From NCBI RefSeq assembly GCF_020514115.1, contig NZ_VTKZ01000003.1:1-64000 (forward strand): a stretch of 64,000 nucleotides of DNA. Direction: 5' to 3'. Of this stretch, positions 8,892 through 17,686 are shown one piece after another (position 1 is the stretch's first letter; the number at the start of each line of letters is the position of its first letter). A program made the position numbers and the translations under genes. The notes beneath the pieces are model-generated. The model saw only the letters and a list, made by a program, of their open reading frames with translations, had not been told where the DNA came from and searched no databases. This DNA comes from Synechococcus sp. MU1642 (GTDB lineage: Bacteria; Cyanobacteriota; Cyanobacteriia; PCC-6307; Cyanobiaceae).

Positions 8892-10559
8892 ATGCGCCTG
8901 GCGATTCATGCCCCCAATCTCGGACTGAGTCTTCCGAATCAGCCTTTCGGTAAGGATGTGGCCAACCGAGGCCTCTACACCGCCTTGGCAAGCCATGGAG
9001 GCTTTGATCAGATCAGCTTTTGCACGGCGGAGCATCCCACGCCGGCCAGTCTGCAGCAGCAGTTTGGAGCTGCACCAGGCGCTGCCCGCCTCAGCGTTTC
9101 GTCACTCATCCAAACGGATTCAGCTGTCCAGGCCGGCACCCTGCTCCGCGGTCAGCCCTATCTCTCCGAACTAGCCTGGGAGCGAGGACATCGTCATGGC
9201 CATCAGGCCTACAGCCTGGTGGGGATGATCCATACCTTGGCTCCTCCCAAAGTGCGCGAGCTGATCGGTGAGGTTTTGCTGGCTCCTGTGCAGCCCTGGG
9301 ATGCCCTTATCTGCACCTCACCCGCAGTGCGTCAGTGCCTGGAGGGCTTGCTGGATCGCTGGCAGGTGCACCTCAACCAGCGTTTCGGTGGAACCCGTGC
9401 ACCGCGCCCCCAGTTGCCCTTACTGCCATTGGGTGTCGACCAGGCGGCTCTCATCGAGCAGCGAACCGATCAGCGCTCCCGTGATTTCCTACGCCGCCAC
9501 CTTCGCCTCACGGAGCATGACGTGCTTGTGCTCTGGCTGGGGCGGCTCTCGTTTTTTGAGAAGGCCTACCCCCAGGGCATGTTCATCGCCCTTCAGAAAG
9601 CGGCACAACGCTGTGGAAGGCGCCTCCATTTCGTCATGGCGGGCTGGTTTCCCAACGGCGAAAGCGACCATAGCTACTACCAGGAGGCGGCCCAGTGCCA
9701 TGCCCCGGACGTGCCGGTGCACTTTCTTGATGGCAAGAACCCGGAGGTGGTCCGCTGCTGTTGGGCTGCGGCGGATCTTTTCATTTCCCTAGTAGATAAT
9801 CCACAGGAAACTTTCGGTCTGGCGCCGGTGGAGGCGATGGCGGCTGGGTTGCCTGTTGTAGTGAGCGATTGGGATGGCTACCGATACACAGTTAAAGATG
9901 GGGGGGAGGGCTTCCGGGTGCCGACGTTGGCCCCCCCCTATGCAAGGCAAGGTGAAGAGCTAGCCCTAAAGCACGATCACGGCCTGCTCTCCTATCAGGA
10001 CTATGTCGGCGCAGTGGCACAGCATGTGGCGGTCGACACCGAAGCGGCGGCTGCGGCCATTGTGCGCCTCGCTGAAGACCCAGCCCTGCGTCAGCGTATG
10101 GGTGAGGCTGGCCGGCTCACCGTGCAGCAGCGTTTCGACTGGCCAGTAGTAGCGCGTCTGCACCACCAGCTCTATGCAGAACTGGCTGAGCGTCGTCTTG
10201 CCGGTCAGGAACGCCTCGGCTTGGAAGCTCAGCACCCTCTGCGGGGCGACCCTTTCCGCGATTTTGCGCCGTTTGCCACGGCCTGCCTCGGGCCTGAAAC
10301 CAAGCTGCGCCTGGCGATGCCTTTGCCTGTGTTAGGTAACCGGCTAAGCAACCTCACATGTCTGGATCGCTTCTACGGGCAGCTCCATGCGAGTCCAGAG
10401 GATGTGCAGCGACTGCTGGTCCAGCTTCAAAGTGAAGGAGCCCAATCCTGCTCTCTGGAGAGATTGCTAAGCGCCTGGCCCGTCGAGCAGCACGATGACC
10501 TAAAGCTGTCGCTCACCTGGTTGGCGAAACTGGGCTTCATTCACTGGTCTCACCCCTAG
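8892..10559 (+). CDS. GT4-type glycosyltransferase with C-terminal extension
   Basis: A retaining GT-B transferase of 555 residues. Residues about 210-340 carry the GT4 signature: [15 protein letters not shown], then ADLFISL, then [19 protein letters not shown] with the conserved Glu-x7-Glu near 305-320. The first 60 residues lack the usual Gly-rich acceptor loop. About 110 residues after the GT4 domain form an extra helical C-terminal segment of unknown role. It resembles the protein at 20108-21685 throughout the middle ([18 protein letters not shown] and [24 protein letters not shown]), so the two are paralogues. It opens a same-strand series with the methyltransferase eight bases downstream. 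The start lies 66 bases from the divergent gmd. Confidence 0.85.
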   Translation: MRLAIHAPNLGLSLPNQPFGKDVANRGLYTALASHGGFDQISFCTAEHPTPASLQQQFGAAPGAARLSVSSLIQTDSAVQAGTLLRGQPYLSELAWERGHRHGHQAYSLVGMIHTLAPPKVRELIGEVLLAPVQPWDALICTSPAVRQCLEGLLDRWQVHLNQRFGGTRAPRPQLPLLPLGVDQAALIEQRTDQRSRDFLRRHLRLTEHDVLVLWLGRLSFFEKAYPQGMFIALQKAAQRCGRRLHFVMAGWFPNGESDHSYYQEAAQCHAPDVPVHFLDGKNPEVVRCCWAAADLFISLVDNPQETFGLAPVEAMAAGLPVVVSDWDGYRYTVKDGGEGFRVPTLAPPYARQGEELALKHDHGLLSYQDYVGAVAQHVAVDTEAAAAAIVRLAEDPALRQRMGEAGRLTVQQRFDWPVVARLHHQLYAELAERRLAGQERLGLEAQHPLRGDPFRDFAPFATACLGPETKLRLAMPLPVLGNRLSNLTCLDRFYGQLHASPEDVQRLLVQLQSEGAQSCSLERLLSAWPVEQHDDLKLSLTWLAKLGFIHWSHP

Positions 10560-10567
10560 GCAGCGCG

Positions 10568-11266
10568 ATGACTCAGGCGGAAAATCCCTACCGGCAGGAT
10601 GTGTTCCTTGAAGATCTGAGGCAGCAGAAGGATCGTGGACAGCAGCGTATCTGGGCTGAACACCAGGAGATGCAACTTTCGTTTCTGCAGCGCAGTGGCC
10701 TTACAGCGTCTTCAACAGTGCTCGATATCGGCTGCGGTCCAATGCGGCTCGGTTCGGCTCTGATTCCCCTGCTCAACGAAGGTTGGTATTACGGACAAGA
10801 TATCAACCCTGGCACTATCGCCTTTGGTGAGGAGGTACTGCGTGAGGCCGGTATTTCGGAGCAGGCTCCCTATACGCTTTTCGCCTCCGAACAGTTCGAG
10901 TTCACATCGGTCGATCGCCAGGTGCAGATCGCATTTGCCAATTCAGTATTTAGCCATCTCACCCTCAATTCGATCTTCACGGCCTTGCTGCAGCTGCAGA
11001 CCGTGCTAGCTCCGAATGGCGTTCTTTATGCAACGTTCTTCGCGCTGGAGCCCGGTCGCCTTTGGCTCAAGCCCCATCCGCGCAACAAGTGGGGGCGTCA
11101 GTTTGAGACCTTTCCCCATCAGGATCCCTACCACTACCCTCTACCTCTGTTGCAGGATCTGGCGCGTCAGGCCGGGTTTCGCCTGGACGTAGTCGATGAT
11201 TTCGGCCACCCCACCCAGACCATGGGCAGATTCCATCGGCCAAGGTGGCGGCGCTGGTTCTGCTGA
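10568..11266 (+). CDS. SAM-dependent methyltransferase
   Basis: A class I methyltransferase of 232 residues. VLDIGCGPMRLG near residues 50-61 is the SAM-binding motif I, GQDINP near 79 is the acidic motif II region, and FANSVFSHL near 120 is the motif IV region. Similar proteins in glycan clusters methylate sugar hydroxyls, so this one may cap or decorate the glycan; that is inference. It starts eight bases after the GT4 gene and stops two bases before the next ATG, so it is in an operon with both. Confidence 0.8.
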   Translation: MTQAENPYRQDVFLEDLRQQKDRGQQRIWAEHQEMQLSFLQRSGLTASSTVLDIGCGPMRLGSALIPLLNEGWYYGQDINPGTIAFGEEVLREAGISEQAPYTLFASEQFEFTSVDRQVQIAFANSVFSHLTLNSIFTALLQLQTVLAPNGVLYATFFALEPGRLWLKPHPRNKWGRQFETFPHQDPYHYPLPLLQDLARQAGFRLDVVDDFGHPTQTMGRFHRPRWRRWFC

Positions 11267-11267
11267 T

Positions 11268-12092
11268 ATGCGCATTGGTCTGCTGTCCACCCTCAGGGAT
11301 GAAAGTCAGGCCCTGCCCCGTTTTTTCGGGTTGCTTGAAGCGATCGAGGCCGACCCCAGAGTGGAGCGTCTGTTCTGCAGTTTTTATGAGAACGACTCAA
11401 GCGACGACACCTCCCAATGTTTGGCTGCTTGGCTGAGGGATCGCCCGGGCCTCCTCCAGAGCGAACGGTTGGGTGCTCCCCGCCTGCGAGGTCGCGAGAT
11501 CAGCCGCACCATGCGCATGGCGGATGCGCGTAACAAAGCTCTGGCCGGTTTCGCTGATGAGCGCCTCGATTGGTTGGTTGTTATCGATGCCGATCTTCAT
11601 GCCAGTCCTAGGCACATCTGGCAGTTGATAGACGTGCTGCAGCATGACCGCGGCGTGGCCATGGCCTGTGCCAGCGCCCTGCAGAACCTGCCCGACATCT
11701 TCGGGCGCAGCTCCTGGAGCTACTACGACAGTTTTGCTTTGGTTGATCAAGGCGGACGCCAGGGTATGACGGGTGCGCGCGTCCCTTTCTGGGATCTTGA
11801 TGACCGTGCAGCCTGGATGGCCGGTCGACCGGTGTCTGTTCGATCTGCGTTTGGCGGAATTGCGGTTCTGCCTATGGAATTGCATCGGCGTTATCAGCTG
11901 CAATGGCAGGGCGATCAGGGCTGTGAGCACTGGGCGTTCTGTATGGCAGCTGGACAGGCGGGGCGGGTTTTGGCCTGTCCAGATGTCATGCCGTTGGTGA
12001 TTCATGAAAACGATTCGATCGCCTGGCATCCCACTTATCCCGACCGTCGTCGCCAACAGTTGAAGGCGTTTTGGCGCAACGCGTTGATGTGA
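11268..12092 (+). CDS. GT-A glycosyltransferase (Anp1/CAP59-like)
   Basis: A 274-residue protein starting at ATG 11268, one base after the methyltransferase stop; this start begins MRIGLLSTLRDES. The fold is GT-A: SFYENDSSDDT near 40-50 is the first strand-acidic segment and WLVVIDADLHAS near 100-110 carries the DxD (Asp-Ala-Asp) for metal and nucleotide sugar. GGIAVLPM near 200 and a late CEHWAFCM are as in Anp1/CAP59-type mannosyltransferases. Family assignment between GT2, GT62 and GT69 is uncertain. It completes a three-gene transcription unit with a GT4 enzyme and a methyltransferase. Confidence 0.75.
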   Translation: MRIGLLSTLRDESQALPRFFGLLEAIEADPRVERLFCSFYENDSSDDTSQCLAAWLRDRPGLLQSERLGAPRLRGREISRTMRMADARNKALAGFADERLDWLVVIDADLHASPRHIWQLIDVLQHDRGVAMACASALQNLPDIFGRSSWSYYDSFALVDQGGRQGMTGARVPFWDLDDRAAWMAGRPVSVRSAFGGIAVLPMELHRRYQLQWQGDQGCEHWAFCMAAGQAGRVLACPDVMPLVIHENDSIAWHPTYPDRRRQQLKAFWRNALM

Positions 12093-12127
12093 TCGCTTAT
12101 CCGCTCTAGTGCCCCCACACTCGGTTT

Positions 12128-12316
12128 GTGTACAACATCGGCATTCAGCGTTGTATGAGCGCTAAGGGTCTCACCGTCGTTGGCAGCCGTTCAAGGCGCG
12201 ATGGGCTGAAAGTTTTTGGGAGGTTTGGATGGGGTGCCCTGGCGGCAGCTTTGGATCGATTCGTTCTTTGGCTATCCCGTTTGCATCAGAGCCAAGATGA
12301 TTTAAGCCGACGTTGA
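12128..12316 (+). CDS. Short open frame of 62 codons, doubtful
   Basis: A GTG-initiated frame ending one base before the next gene's GTG, which hints at translational coupling. The peptide is basic with no recognisable motif and no clear ribosome site. It may be a small leader gene, the remnant of a longer gene, or chance. Confidence 0.2.
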   Translation: MYNIGIQRCMSAKGLTVVGSRSRRDGLKVFGRFGWGALAAALDRFVLWLSRLHQSQDDLSRR

Positions 12317-12317
12317 G

Positions 12318-13565
12318 GTGCTCGGCAGACTGTGTCGATCAACTGCGAGCCATGCTGAGTTGTATTACTTGAATCAGAAACGCACTACGGCCTTTGTGGG
12401 TTTGGCCCCAGCCCCGTGGACGGGGTGGGGAATCTATGCAAAGCAACTTTGCATGGCCTTAGTGAGTGAAGGCTTGGCCTGGCCCCACACTCCATTTGGT
12501 GCAGGGAAGACCCCAGCTTGTGGTTATGACTGGTCTCTTCTGTCTCGTCAGATCAATGCGGCCAGCTTGGAACTGTTTGGTGTCTTGCCGCCAAAAGAAT
12601 ACGATCAAGAACTGATTTATGATTATATATTTCATGGCTTTGGCAATGGCTTAAATGACGCTAATAATTTGCCGCTAAATGGAAAGAAAAAGGTTGCAAT
12701 TGGTTTCTTCGAAGTTGCCAATCTTGATCATGATCTTGTTAATTATCTTGATCAATTTGATTTGATTGTTGCTGGGTCAACCTGGAATAAAAATATCTTG
12801 CTTCGGCACGGTCTGTCTCGTGTTGTGAGAGTGCTTCAAGGGGTAGATACGGCTGTATTTAATCCGATCCCGGTGCCGCGCCTTATACATGCGAGTGTTG
12901 TTATTTTTTCAGGGGGAAAACTTGAAATTCGCAAAGGTCAAGATATTGTTATCCAGGCATTTAAGAAGCTGCTTGCGATTTGTCCAGATGCTCTTCTCAT
13001 TGCTTCTTGGTGTAATGAGAGCGCTTCACTGTCGAGCATTTCTATGTCTCCCTATGTCTCAGGCGCTCCAGCTAAGGGTGATGCTGATTCGATTGGGAAT
13101 TGGTTGGAGTCCCAAGGTGTTCCTCGTAGGAATTTCGTTGTTCCAGGTATTTTGAACTCAGCTCAACTGGCTTCTTTGCTTAAGCAGGCGGATCTTGCTG
13201 TTTTCCCTAATCGCTGCGAGGGGGGTACCAATCTTGTTGCGATGGAAGCTATAGCCTGTGGCATTCCAACGGTGCTGTCTGCTAATTCAGGTCATCTTGA
13301 TCTGATGTGTCTTGGCTGCCCTGGAGTATTGCCGTTGCCAAGTAAGCATCCATTGAGCCTCCCCTTATCTGATTATGAAAATTTTCGGGCTTGGGGTGAG
13401 TCTGATCCCGATTATTTGTTGGGAATTTTTGTTGAGTTCTTGGAATCTCGTCTGCAGTTAAGGAATTCTCATGTGCAGGAGAACTTTGAAATTCTGGACG
13501 CATTGAGTTGGCGATTCAGCTTCAAAACGTTGTTTTCAGTTTTGGAGTCACTCTCTCCTTCTTAA
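12318..13565 (+). CDS. GT4-type glycosyltransferase
   Basis: A 415-residue GT-B enzyme. The N-terminal acceptor loop reads APAPWTGWGIYAKQL near residues 31-45. The donor domain has VVIFSGGKLEIRKGQDI near 195 and NRCEGGTNLVAMEAIACGIPTV near 300-320 with the GT4 Glu-x7-Glu pair. The start is uncertain: GTG 12318 gives about 25 residues before the first strand, and TTG 12369 would place the strand nearer the N-terminus. The coding sequence becomes noticeably more AT-rich from about 12600, unlike the upstream operon, which hints at a mosaic origin. It converges on the next gene with an 18-base overlap. Confidence 0.8.
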   Translation: MLGRLCRSTASHAELYYLNQKRTTAFVGLAPAPWTGWGIYAKQLCMALVSEGLAWPHTPFGAGKTPACGYDWSLLSRQINAASLELFGVLPPKEYDQELIYDYIFHGFGNGLNDANNLPLNGKKKVAIGFFEVANLDHDLVNYLDQFDLIVAGSTWNKNILLRHGLSRVVRVLQGVDTAVFNPIPVPRLIHASVVIFSGGKLEIRKGQDIVIQAFKKLLAICPDALLIASWCNESASLSSISMSPYVSGAPAKGDADSIGNWLESQGVPRRNFVVPGILNSAQLASLLKQADLAVFPNRCEGGTNLVAMEAIACGIPTVLSANSGHLDLMCLGCPGVLPLPSKHPLSLPLSDYENFRAWGESDPDYLLGIFVEFLESRLQLRNSHVQENFEILDALSWRFSFKTLFSVLESLSPS

Positions 13566-14747
13566 AGGAATTTGTTCCAGTTCTTTTTTCATGGTTTGAA
13601 CAACTCCTGTCCAGTCCCCATCGAAGCGTTGACGGAAAAGCTTCAGGCTGGAGTACCAATCTGTGCTTGTTCCCTCAAGCCCCCATCGCCACTCTGGGAT
13701 CCAGCGCAAGGCAACCCAGGTGGGTATCCCCATGGCACCTGCGAGATGGGCAACGCTGCTGTCTGAACTGATCACAAGATCGCAATTCGCAATTACAGCT
13801 GCTGTGTCGCAAAAATCCATTGACTTACTTACTGCCTTTTGACCACTGACGAAATCGAGTCCTTGGTCTGTTTTTAGTTGGTCACTTGCTTGCCCCTTTT
13901 GGATGGAGACGAATTCCACTTTGTCGATTCCTTGGAGACCAAGCCATTCCCGGAATGGTAATGAGCGTCCTCGTGAATAAAGGCTGTGCTCATGATCTGG
14001 GTTCCCTTGCCAGTGCAAGGCAATCAGTAGATGCTCAGGTTTGCGTTTTAGTTTATGTCTCCATCTGGCGATCGAATCAGCACTGGCTTTCACATAACCG
14101 CCTGTGAGGGGAATCTTGTCATTGATGCAACCCATCAGTGGTCCGAGGTTCATCAGTGGTAGCCAAACGGGATTGCGTTTTTGTTGCTCTTCCAGGTCGA
14201 GGCAATCATCTACTTGGTGCAAGCCAACTGAATCCCGCAAGAGCCCTACGAGCGGGGACTGGCTAAGAACTGTCACATCAACGCCTTCGTGTTGCAAAGC
14301 GAGTGCATATCTCACGAACTGTAAGGTGTCGCCCAGGCCTTGTTCGCTCATCAGTAACACCGGTCGTTCCCGGTTTGGCACCGCGACATGAGCTGCCCCG
14401 AAAGCCTCCGCAAAAATAGGGTAATTACCGGGTTTTCTTTTAAAGCGTTGGTTGTAGAGAAACCATCCAAGTTTCCATTCCCCTTGAAGGAGTAGATCCT
14501 GCGACAGGTTGTTGCGGGTAGCAATGCCTGTTTCGGCTGAGTGTGGAAGAGAAAGGCAACGCTTATAAGCCTTGATGGCTGCTGAAATTTTCCGCTGCTG
14601 ATGCAGCCCAATTCCCAGGTTGAACCAGCCGATGGCCTGATCTGGTTCAAGCATTAATCCCTTTCCGATTAAGCGTTGGGCAAGGGCTGGATTGGTGGCG
14701 AGCAAGCCGCCCCCCTGATTCATCCAATCGTCTGCTCTCCAGCTCAT
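13548..14747 (-). CDS. TPR protein with GT9-like C-terminal domain
   Basis: A 399-residue protein: two or three tetratricopeptide repeats (about residues 15-95, with IGWFNLGIGLHQQRKISAAIKAY), then a GT9 heptosyltransferase-like module. Markers are LLMSEQGLGDTLQFVRYAL near 130, LIALHWQGNPDH near 240, and SSDSSVAHLAGAMGIPTW near 325, the GT9 donor-site region. The end motif (LFRQRFDGDWTGV) is shared with the proteins at 30844 and, more weakly, 39591. The start is ATG 14747, which overlaps the upstream stop as ATGA and so implies coupling to the GT90-like gene. Family members are thought to transfer sugars to glycans or proteins; the substrate is unknown. Confidence 0.8.
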   Translation of the reverse strand: MSWRADDWMNQGGGLLATNPALAQRLIGKGLMLEPDQAIGWFNLGIGLHQQRKISAAIKAYKRCLSLPHSAETGIATRNNLSQDLLLQGEWKLGWFLYNQRFKRKPGNYPIFAEAFGAAHVAVPNRERPVLLMSEQGLGDTLQFVRYALALQHEGVDVTVLSQSPLVGLLRDSVGLHQVDDCLDLEEQQKRNPVWLPLMNLGPLMGCINDKIPLTGGYVKASADSIARWRHKLKRKPEHLLIALHWQGNPDHEHSLYSRGRSLPFREWLGLQGIDKVEFVSIQKGQASDQLKTDQGLDFVSGQKAVSKSMDFCDTAAVIANCDLVISSDSSVAHLAGAMGIPTWVALRWIPEWRWGLEGTSTDWYSSLKLFRQRFDGDWTGVVQTMKKELEQIPLRRRE

Positions 14748-15715
14748 CCTTTTAACCAATGTTGGGCATAGCGCACGGTGGCTGCGCAAAGGTCGTGATT
14801 GAGATCGGCAACGATTTGCTTCCCTAGTTGTTGACCAGCGGCCGCAATGAACTCACAGTGCTGCCTATTGCGGAGGCACCAGTGAATTCGCTCATGTAAG
14901 TCGCTGAGGTCGGGAGCAATTGGAACCATATGCTTCCAAGGAATCATTCGCTTGTGAAACCACTGCTGGCGATGGCTTGTTACACGGAGTACACAACATC
15001 CTGAGAGCAGTTTCCAGAGCAGTCCCCAGGAATTGACATTACCGTCAATATCTATCAACCATGCATGCAGGCTGGCATGCCAAGGCCCCACGGTCGGGCT
15101 CAGTAATCCTTTATGGCGCAGCTGTTCGCGGACGGCTCTCAGGCTCACATCGTTAAGACACTGAACAATGTGATTGAAGCGGGCATCCAAGTGCGCCTGT
15201 TTGGAGAGGCTGTTACAGCACAGCTGATAGCGCAGGTTGTATTGCAAGTTGTCCGGCGTGATGTCTTTGCTTCCCGTCGTTGAACCTCGCCAAAACACCA
15301 CAGGAATTCGGTTGCGCCACGCAGGAAGGGGGTTCGTTCTTAACTGCTTGCGGAACTCCTCATAACCGTTGGTTCCCAGGCAGTAGGGGTCTGGAATGAG
15401 CGGTGATGACTCCAGGTCAGCTCCTACTGGTGCGTCCATCCGCAGGCAGCTAACGCCAGGATCTTCATCATGCAACTGGATCCTGATGTGCTCGCCGCTG
15501 AAGCGTGGTGCGAGGAGGCATGCCATTTGTTGGGCCATGCGGAGCTGAATTTCCAGCCGTTTGCCAAGCTTCAAATCCACCTGCCTGATGCGGGCAATGC
15601 TGCGGCTGGCGTGGGCAATCTGCACATCGAGCCAGGGCTCCGAAGCAGTGCTGTGAAGTTCTAGACCACCCGTGTCAACCTGACTCGGAAAGGGGTGAAG
15701 CCACTTGCCTGCCAT
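14744..15715 (-). CDS. GT90/CAP10-like glycosyltransferase
   Basis: A 323-residue protein of the Glyco_transf_90 (lipopolysaccharide-modifying, CAP10) type. VVFWRGSTTGS near residue 138 is the usual F/W-R-G-S-x-T/S-G element. DARFNHIV, then DIDGNVNSWGLLWKLLSGCCVLRV near 235-258, is the strongly conserved C-terminal block (x-D-G-x-x-x-S-x-x-x-x-L-x-S-x-S/C-x-x-L). Such enzymes add xylose or glucose to glycans or proteins. I chose ATG 15715; a longer frame to 15829 would overlap the divergent gene. Its stop is fused to the next start (ATGA). Confidence 0.85.
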   Translation of the reverse strand: MAGKWLHPFPSQVDTGGLELHSTASEPWLDVQIAHASRSIARIRQVDLKLGKRLEIQLRMAQQMACLLAPRFSGEHIRIQLHDEDPGVSCLRMDAPVGADLESSPLIPDPYCLGTNGYEEFRKQLRTNPLPAWRNRIPVVFWRGSTTGSKDITPDNLQYNLRYQLCCNSLSKQAHLDARFNHIVQCLNDVSLRAVREQLRHKGLLSPTVGPWHASLHAWLIDIDGNVNSWGLLWKLLSGCCVLRVTSHRQQWFHKRMIPWKHMVPIAPDLSDLHERIHWCLRNRQHCEFIAAAGQQLGKQIVADLNHDLCAATVRYAQHWLKG

Positions 15716-15744
15716 GGGAAAATAAGAGCCCAAATGGGACGTTG

Positions 15745-16668
15745 GTGCGGATACTGCTTGCGATTGTCCATTATTGGAATCCTGAGGGAGGAGGTGCCCA
15801 CGCTTCTTTGAGGCCCGACCCAAGGCCAAGGATCGAGGCTTTCCAGCAGCAGTTGCTTGCCTTGCAGCGTTTGGGAAATCGGCAGGCTCAGCTCAATATG
15901 GCTTCAATGAGCGCCGATTCTGCCAACAGGCAGCTGCAGCATCAGATTGATATCAAAGTAATCACTGACGGTGAAAATCATGTGCTTGATCGTCTTGATT
16001 CTCACTATCGGGGGTTGTTTCAGATGGTAATAACCAAACCATCAAGTCCAAAGCATTTGGGTTTTGAGGCGCAGCGTTTTCTCGCTAGTCGCCTGGATCA
16101 AAACTATGACTTTTACGGTTATTTCGAGGATGATCTGATTATTCACGACCCATGGTTTTTTCGAAAAATTGACTGGTTCCGCACTAACGCTGGAGATGAT
16201 TGTCTTCTGCTGCCGCATCGTGTTGAGTTTGCGCGGCATCCCAGTGAAGTGGACCGCTTCTTTATTGACGGGCCAATGGCAGAGTCCGATCTTCGCTTTG
16301 TGATCCCTGAGCCTGGCCCTAGCTTTGCTGCCCCTTATCCTGGGGGTACAGTTTATTTTGAGTCACCTAAAAACCCTCATTCTGGCTGTTTTGTTTTGAG
16401 CCAAGTGCAACTGAAGGCTTGGACGACCAGTAGCCATTGGTTGGATGGAGATGCGTCCTTTGTTTCACCGCTTGAGAGTGCGGCAACGCTTGGCATTGCC
16501 AAAACCTTTCGCCTCTACAAACCTGTGATGGCAATGGGGTCATGGCTTGAGTTGCAGCACTGGGGCCGTTCTTTTCATAGTTTGTTGGGTAATGTGGTTT
16601 CGTTTCCCTCTCAGGATGACGAGCAAGACACCAGCGAGGACATAATGTCTTCCCAATTGCAAAATTGA
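15745..16668 (+). CDS. GT-A-like glycosyltransferase, paralogue of 44286-45158
   Basis: A 307-residue protein. YGYFEDDLIIHDPWFF near 119-134 holds the acidic cluster, LLPHRVEF follows near 155, and NPHSGCFVLS lies near 211. The same three landmarks in the same order occur in the protein at 44286-45158 (GYMEDDLLLSDPEFF, FLPHRCEQ, NPHSGCYFLS). I chose GTG 15745 over TTG 15742 because the paralogue begins MKVLLAIPH, matching VRILLAIVH here. It is divergent from the GT90-like gene with 29 bases between, and its 3' end overlaps the next gene by 58 bases. The GT-A role is inferred from the acidic motif after a hydrophobic strand. Confidence 0.7.
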   Translation: MRILLAIVHYWNPEGGGAHASLRPDPRPRIEAFQQQLLALQRLGNRQAQLNMASMSADSANRQLQHQIDIKVITDGENHVLDRLDSHYRGLFQMVITKPSSPKHLGFEAQRFLASRLDQNYDFYGYFEDDLIIHDPWFFRKIDWFRTNAGDDCLLLPHRVEFARHPSEVDRFFIDGPMAESDLRFVIPEPGPSFAAPYPGGTVYFESPKNPHSGCFVLSQVQLKAWTTSSHWLDGDASFVSPLESAATLGIAKTFRLYKPVMAMGSWLELQHWGRSFHSLLGNVVSFPSQDDEQDTSEDIMSSQLQN

Positions 16669-17675
16669 GTCTGCTGAAGAATGGTTAAATACTTCTCATA
16701 GCAGTTATTTGGTTGACGTAGCTCGTTCCAGCGCTCGTCGGGGATTTGATTTAGAATCAGTGTGGCATTTGACCCCATCACGGCGCAGAGGTGCGCGAGG
16801 GCAGTATCTATCGTGATAATCCTTTTATTAATGCATTTTTGAGTCAGGCCTTGAAGTCCTATCTCCCGTGGATCTAGGCATTCCACGCCAAGCCCCCTGA
16901 GTATGGCTTTTTCTTCGGATTTCCAGTCACTTATATCGATCACGACTGATCCGGGGTGGATCTGTTGCATTGTTTTGTAATAGGTTAGTACTAGAGGAAA
17001 TGGGACGGAACGGAGATAGGCAGATAGTGGATTGTCTTCTCCCTTGGCTCTCCAGCAACACAAAGTGCCTTGTGTAGCTTCTTGGTCATACTCATCGTTT
17101 GTGATCCATGTGCCGTAATGGATAGGTCCATAGTGTCTACATATCCACTCCCTAATCGCCATGCCTTGCACCGCTCGCGGATGAATGCTGCTTTGCAGTG
17201 AAAGTTGGGGAATTAACTCGATCAGGGGAGCGAGAGCTTGTTCGCGCTCAGGGGTCACTTGGAGAATTAGTGGGTGCGCGTCAATCCGGCTCCATTCCAG
17301 CAGCATGCTGATCGCCTCGAGATGATCACCAATACCGCCTAACAGGCTCACGACTGCGGGCATGCCCATGCGGCGAGCATGATCCATCTGTAAATCCGTG
17401 AAGGTCTGCACATCCGGCGGAATTAGTTCGGCATATGGGTTCCTGGCTCCTTTGAGGCGTGCCAGCCTGAATTTCCATTGACGTTCCGTCGCATCCTGCA
17501 GATTCCGATTCCCTGTGCTGAGGAGCTGTTGCACCGCGTCGGTGAGTCCTAGGCTTAATGCCTGATGTCCGAGCTCAAGATCGCCGGGGGTGCGGGCGAG
17601 TTTGTTGTTTACCCACTGCTGAGCCTGATCCAGGTCATTGCAGAACAGGGGCCAGGGAGAATGGGCGCCAGTCAT
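16611..17675 (-). CDS. GT9-like (heptosyltransferase-fold) protein
   Basis: A 354-residue protein. After about 95 helical residues comes VVSLLGGIGDHLEAISML near 115-132, the GT9 G-x-x-G-D element. It ends with ITIDTALAHLCAVMGSNATLIL near 300 and a terminal CNWEDI, both as in the TPR-GT9 proteins here. The helical N-terminus resembles a shortened TPR region. I chose ATG 17675 because longer frames run through the divergent gene at 17687, whose start is only 11 bases away. Its 3' end overlaps the convergent gene at 15745-16668 by 58 bases, the largest such overlap in the window. The substrate is unknown. Confidence 0.7.
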   Translation of the reverse strand: MTGAHSPWPLFCNDLDQAQQWVNNKLARTPGDLELGHQALSLGLTDAVQQLLSTGNRNLQDATERQWKFRLARLKGARNPYAELIPPDVQTFTDLQMDHARRMGMPAVVSLLGGIGDHLEAISMLLEWSRIDAHPLILQVTPEREQALAPLIELIPQLSLQSSIHPRAVQGMAIREWICRHYGPIHYGTWITNDEYDQEATQGTLCCWRAKGEDNPLSAYLRSVPFPLVLTYYKTMQQIHPGSVVIDISDWKSEEKAILRGLGVECLDPREIGLQGLTQKCINKRIITIDTALAHLCAVMGSNATLILNQIPDERWNELRQPNNCYEKYLTILQQTQFCNWEDIMSSLVSCSSS

Positions 17676-17686
17676 CAGGGTTTCAG

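Noticed and set aside
7728-9035. Longer reading of gmd with about 70 extra residues at the N-terminus
   Set aside because: The extension overlaps the divergent GT4 gene and lacks family similarity; MSNRKNAL at 8825 is the normal start.
11397-12056. Frame of 219 codons on the minus strand
   Set aside because: It lies wholly inside the GT-A gene at 11268-12092 and shows no family.
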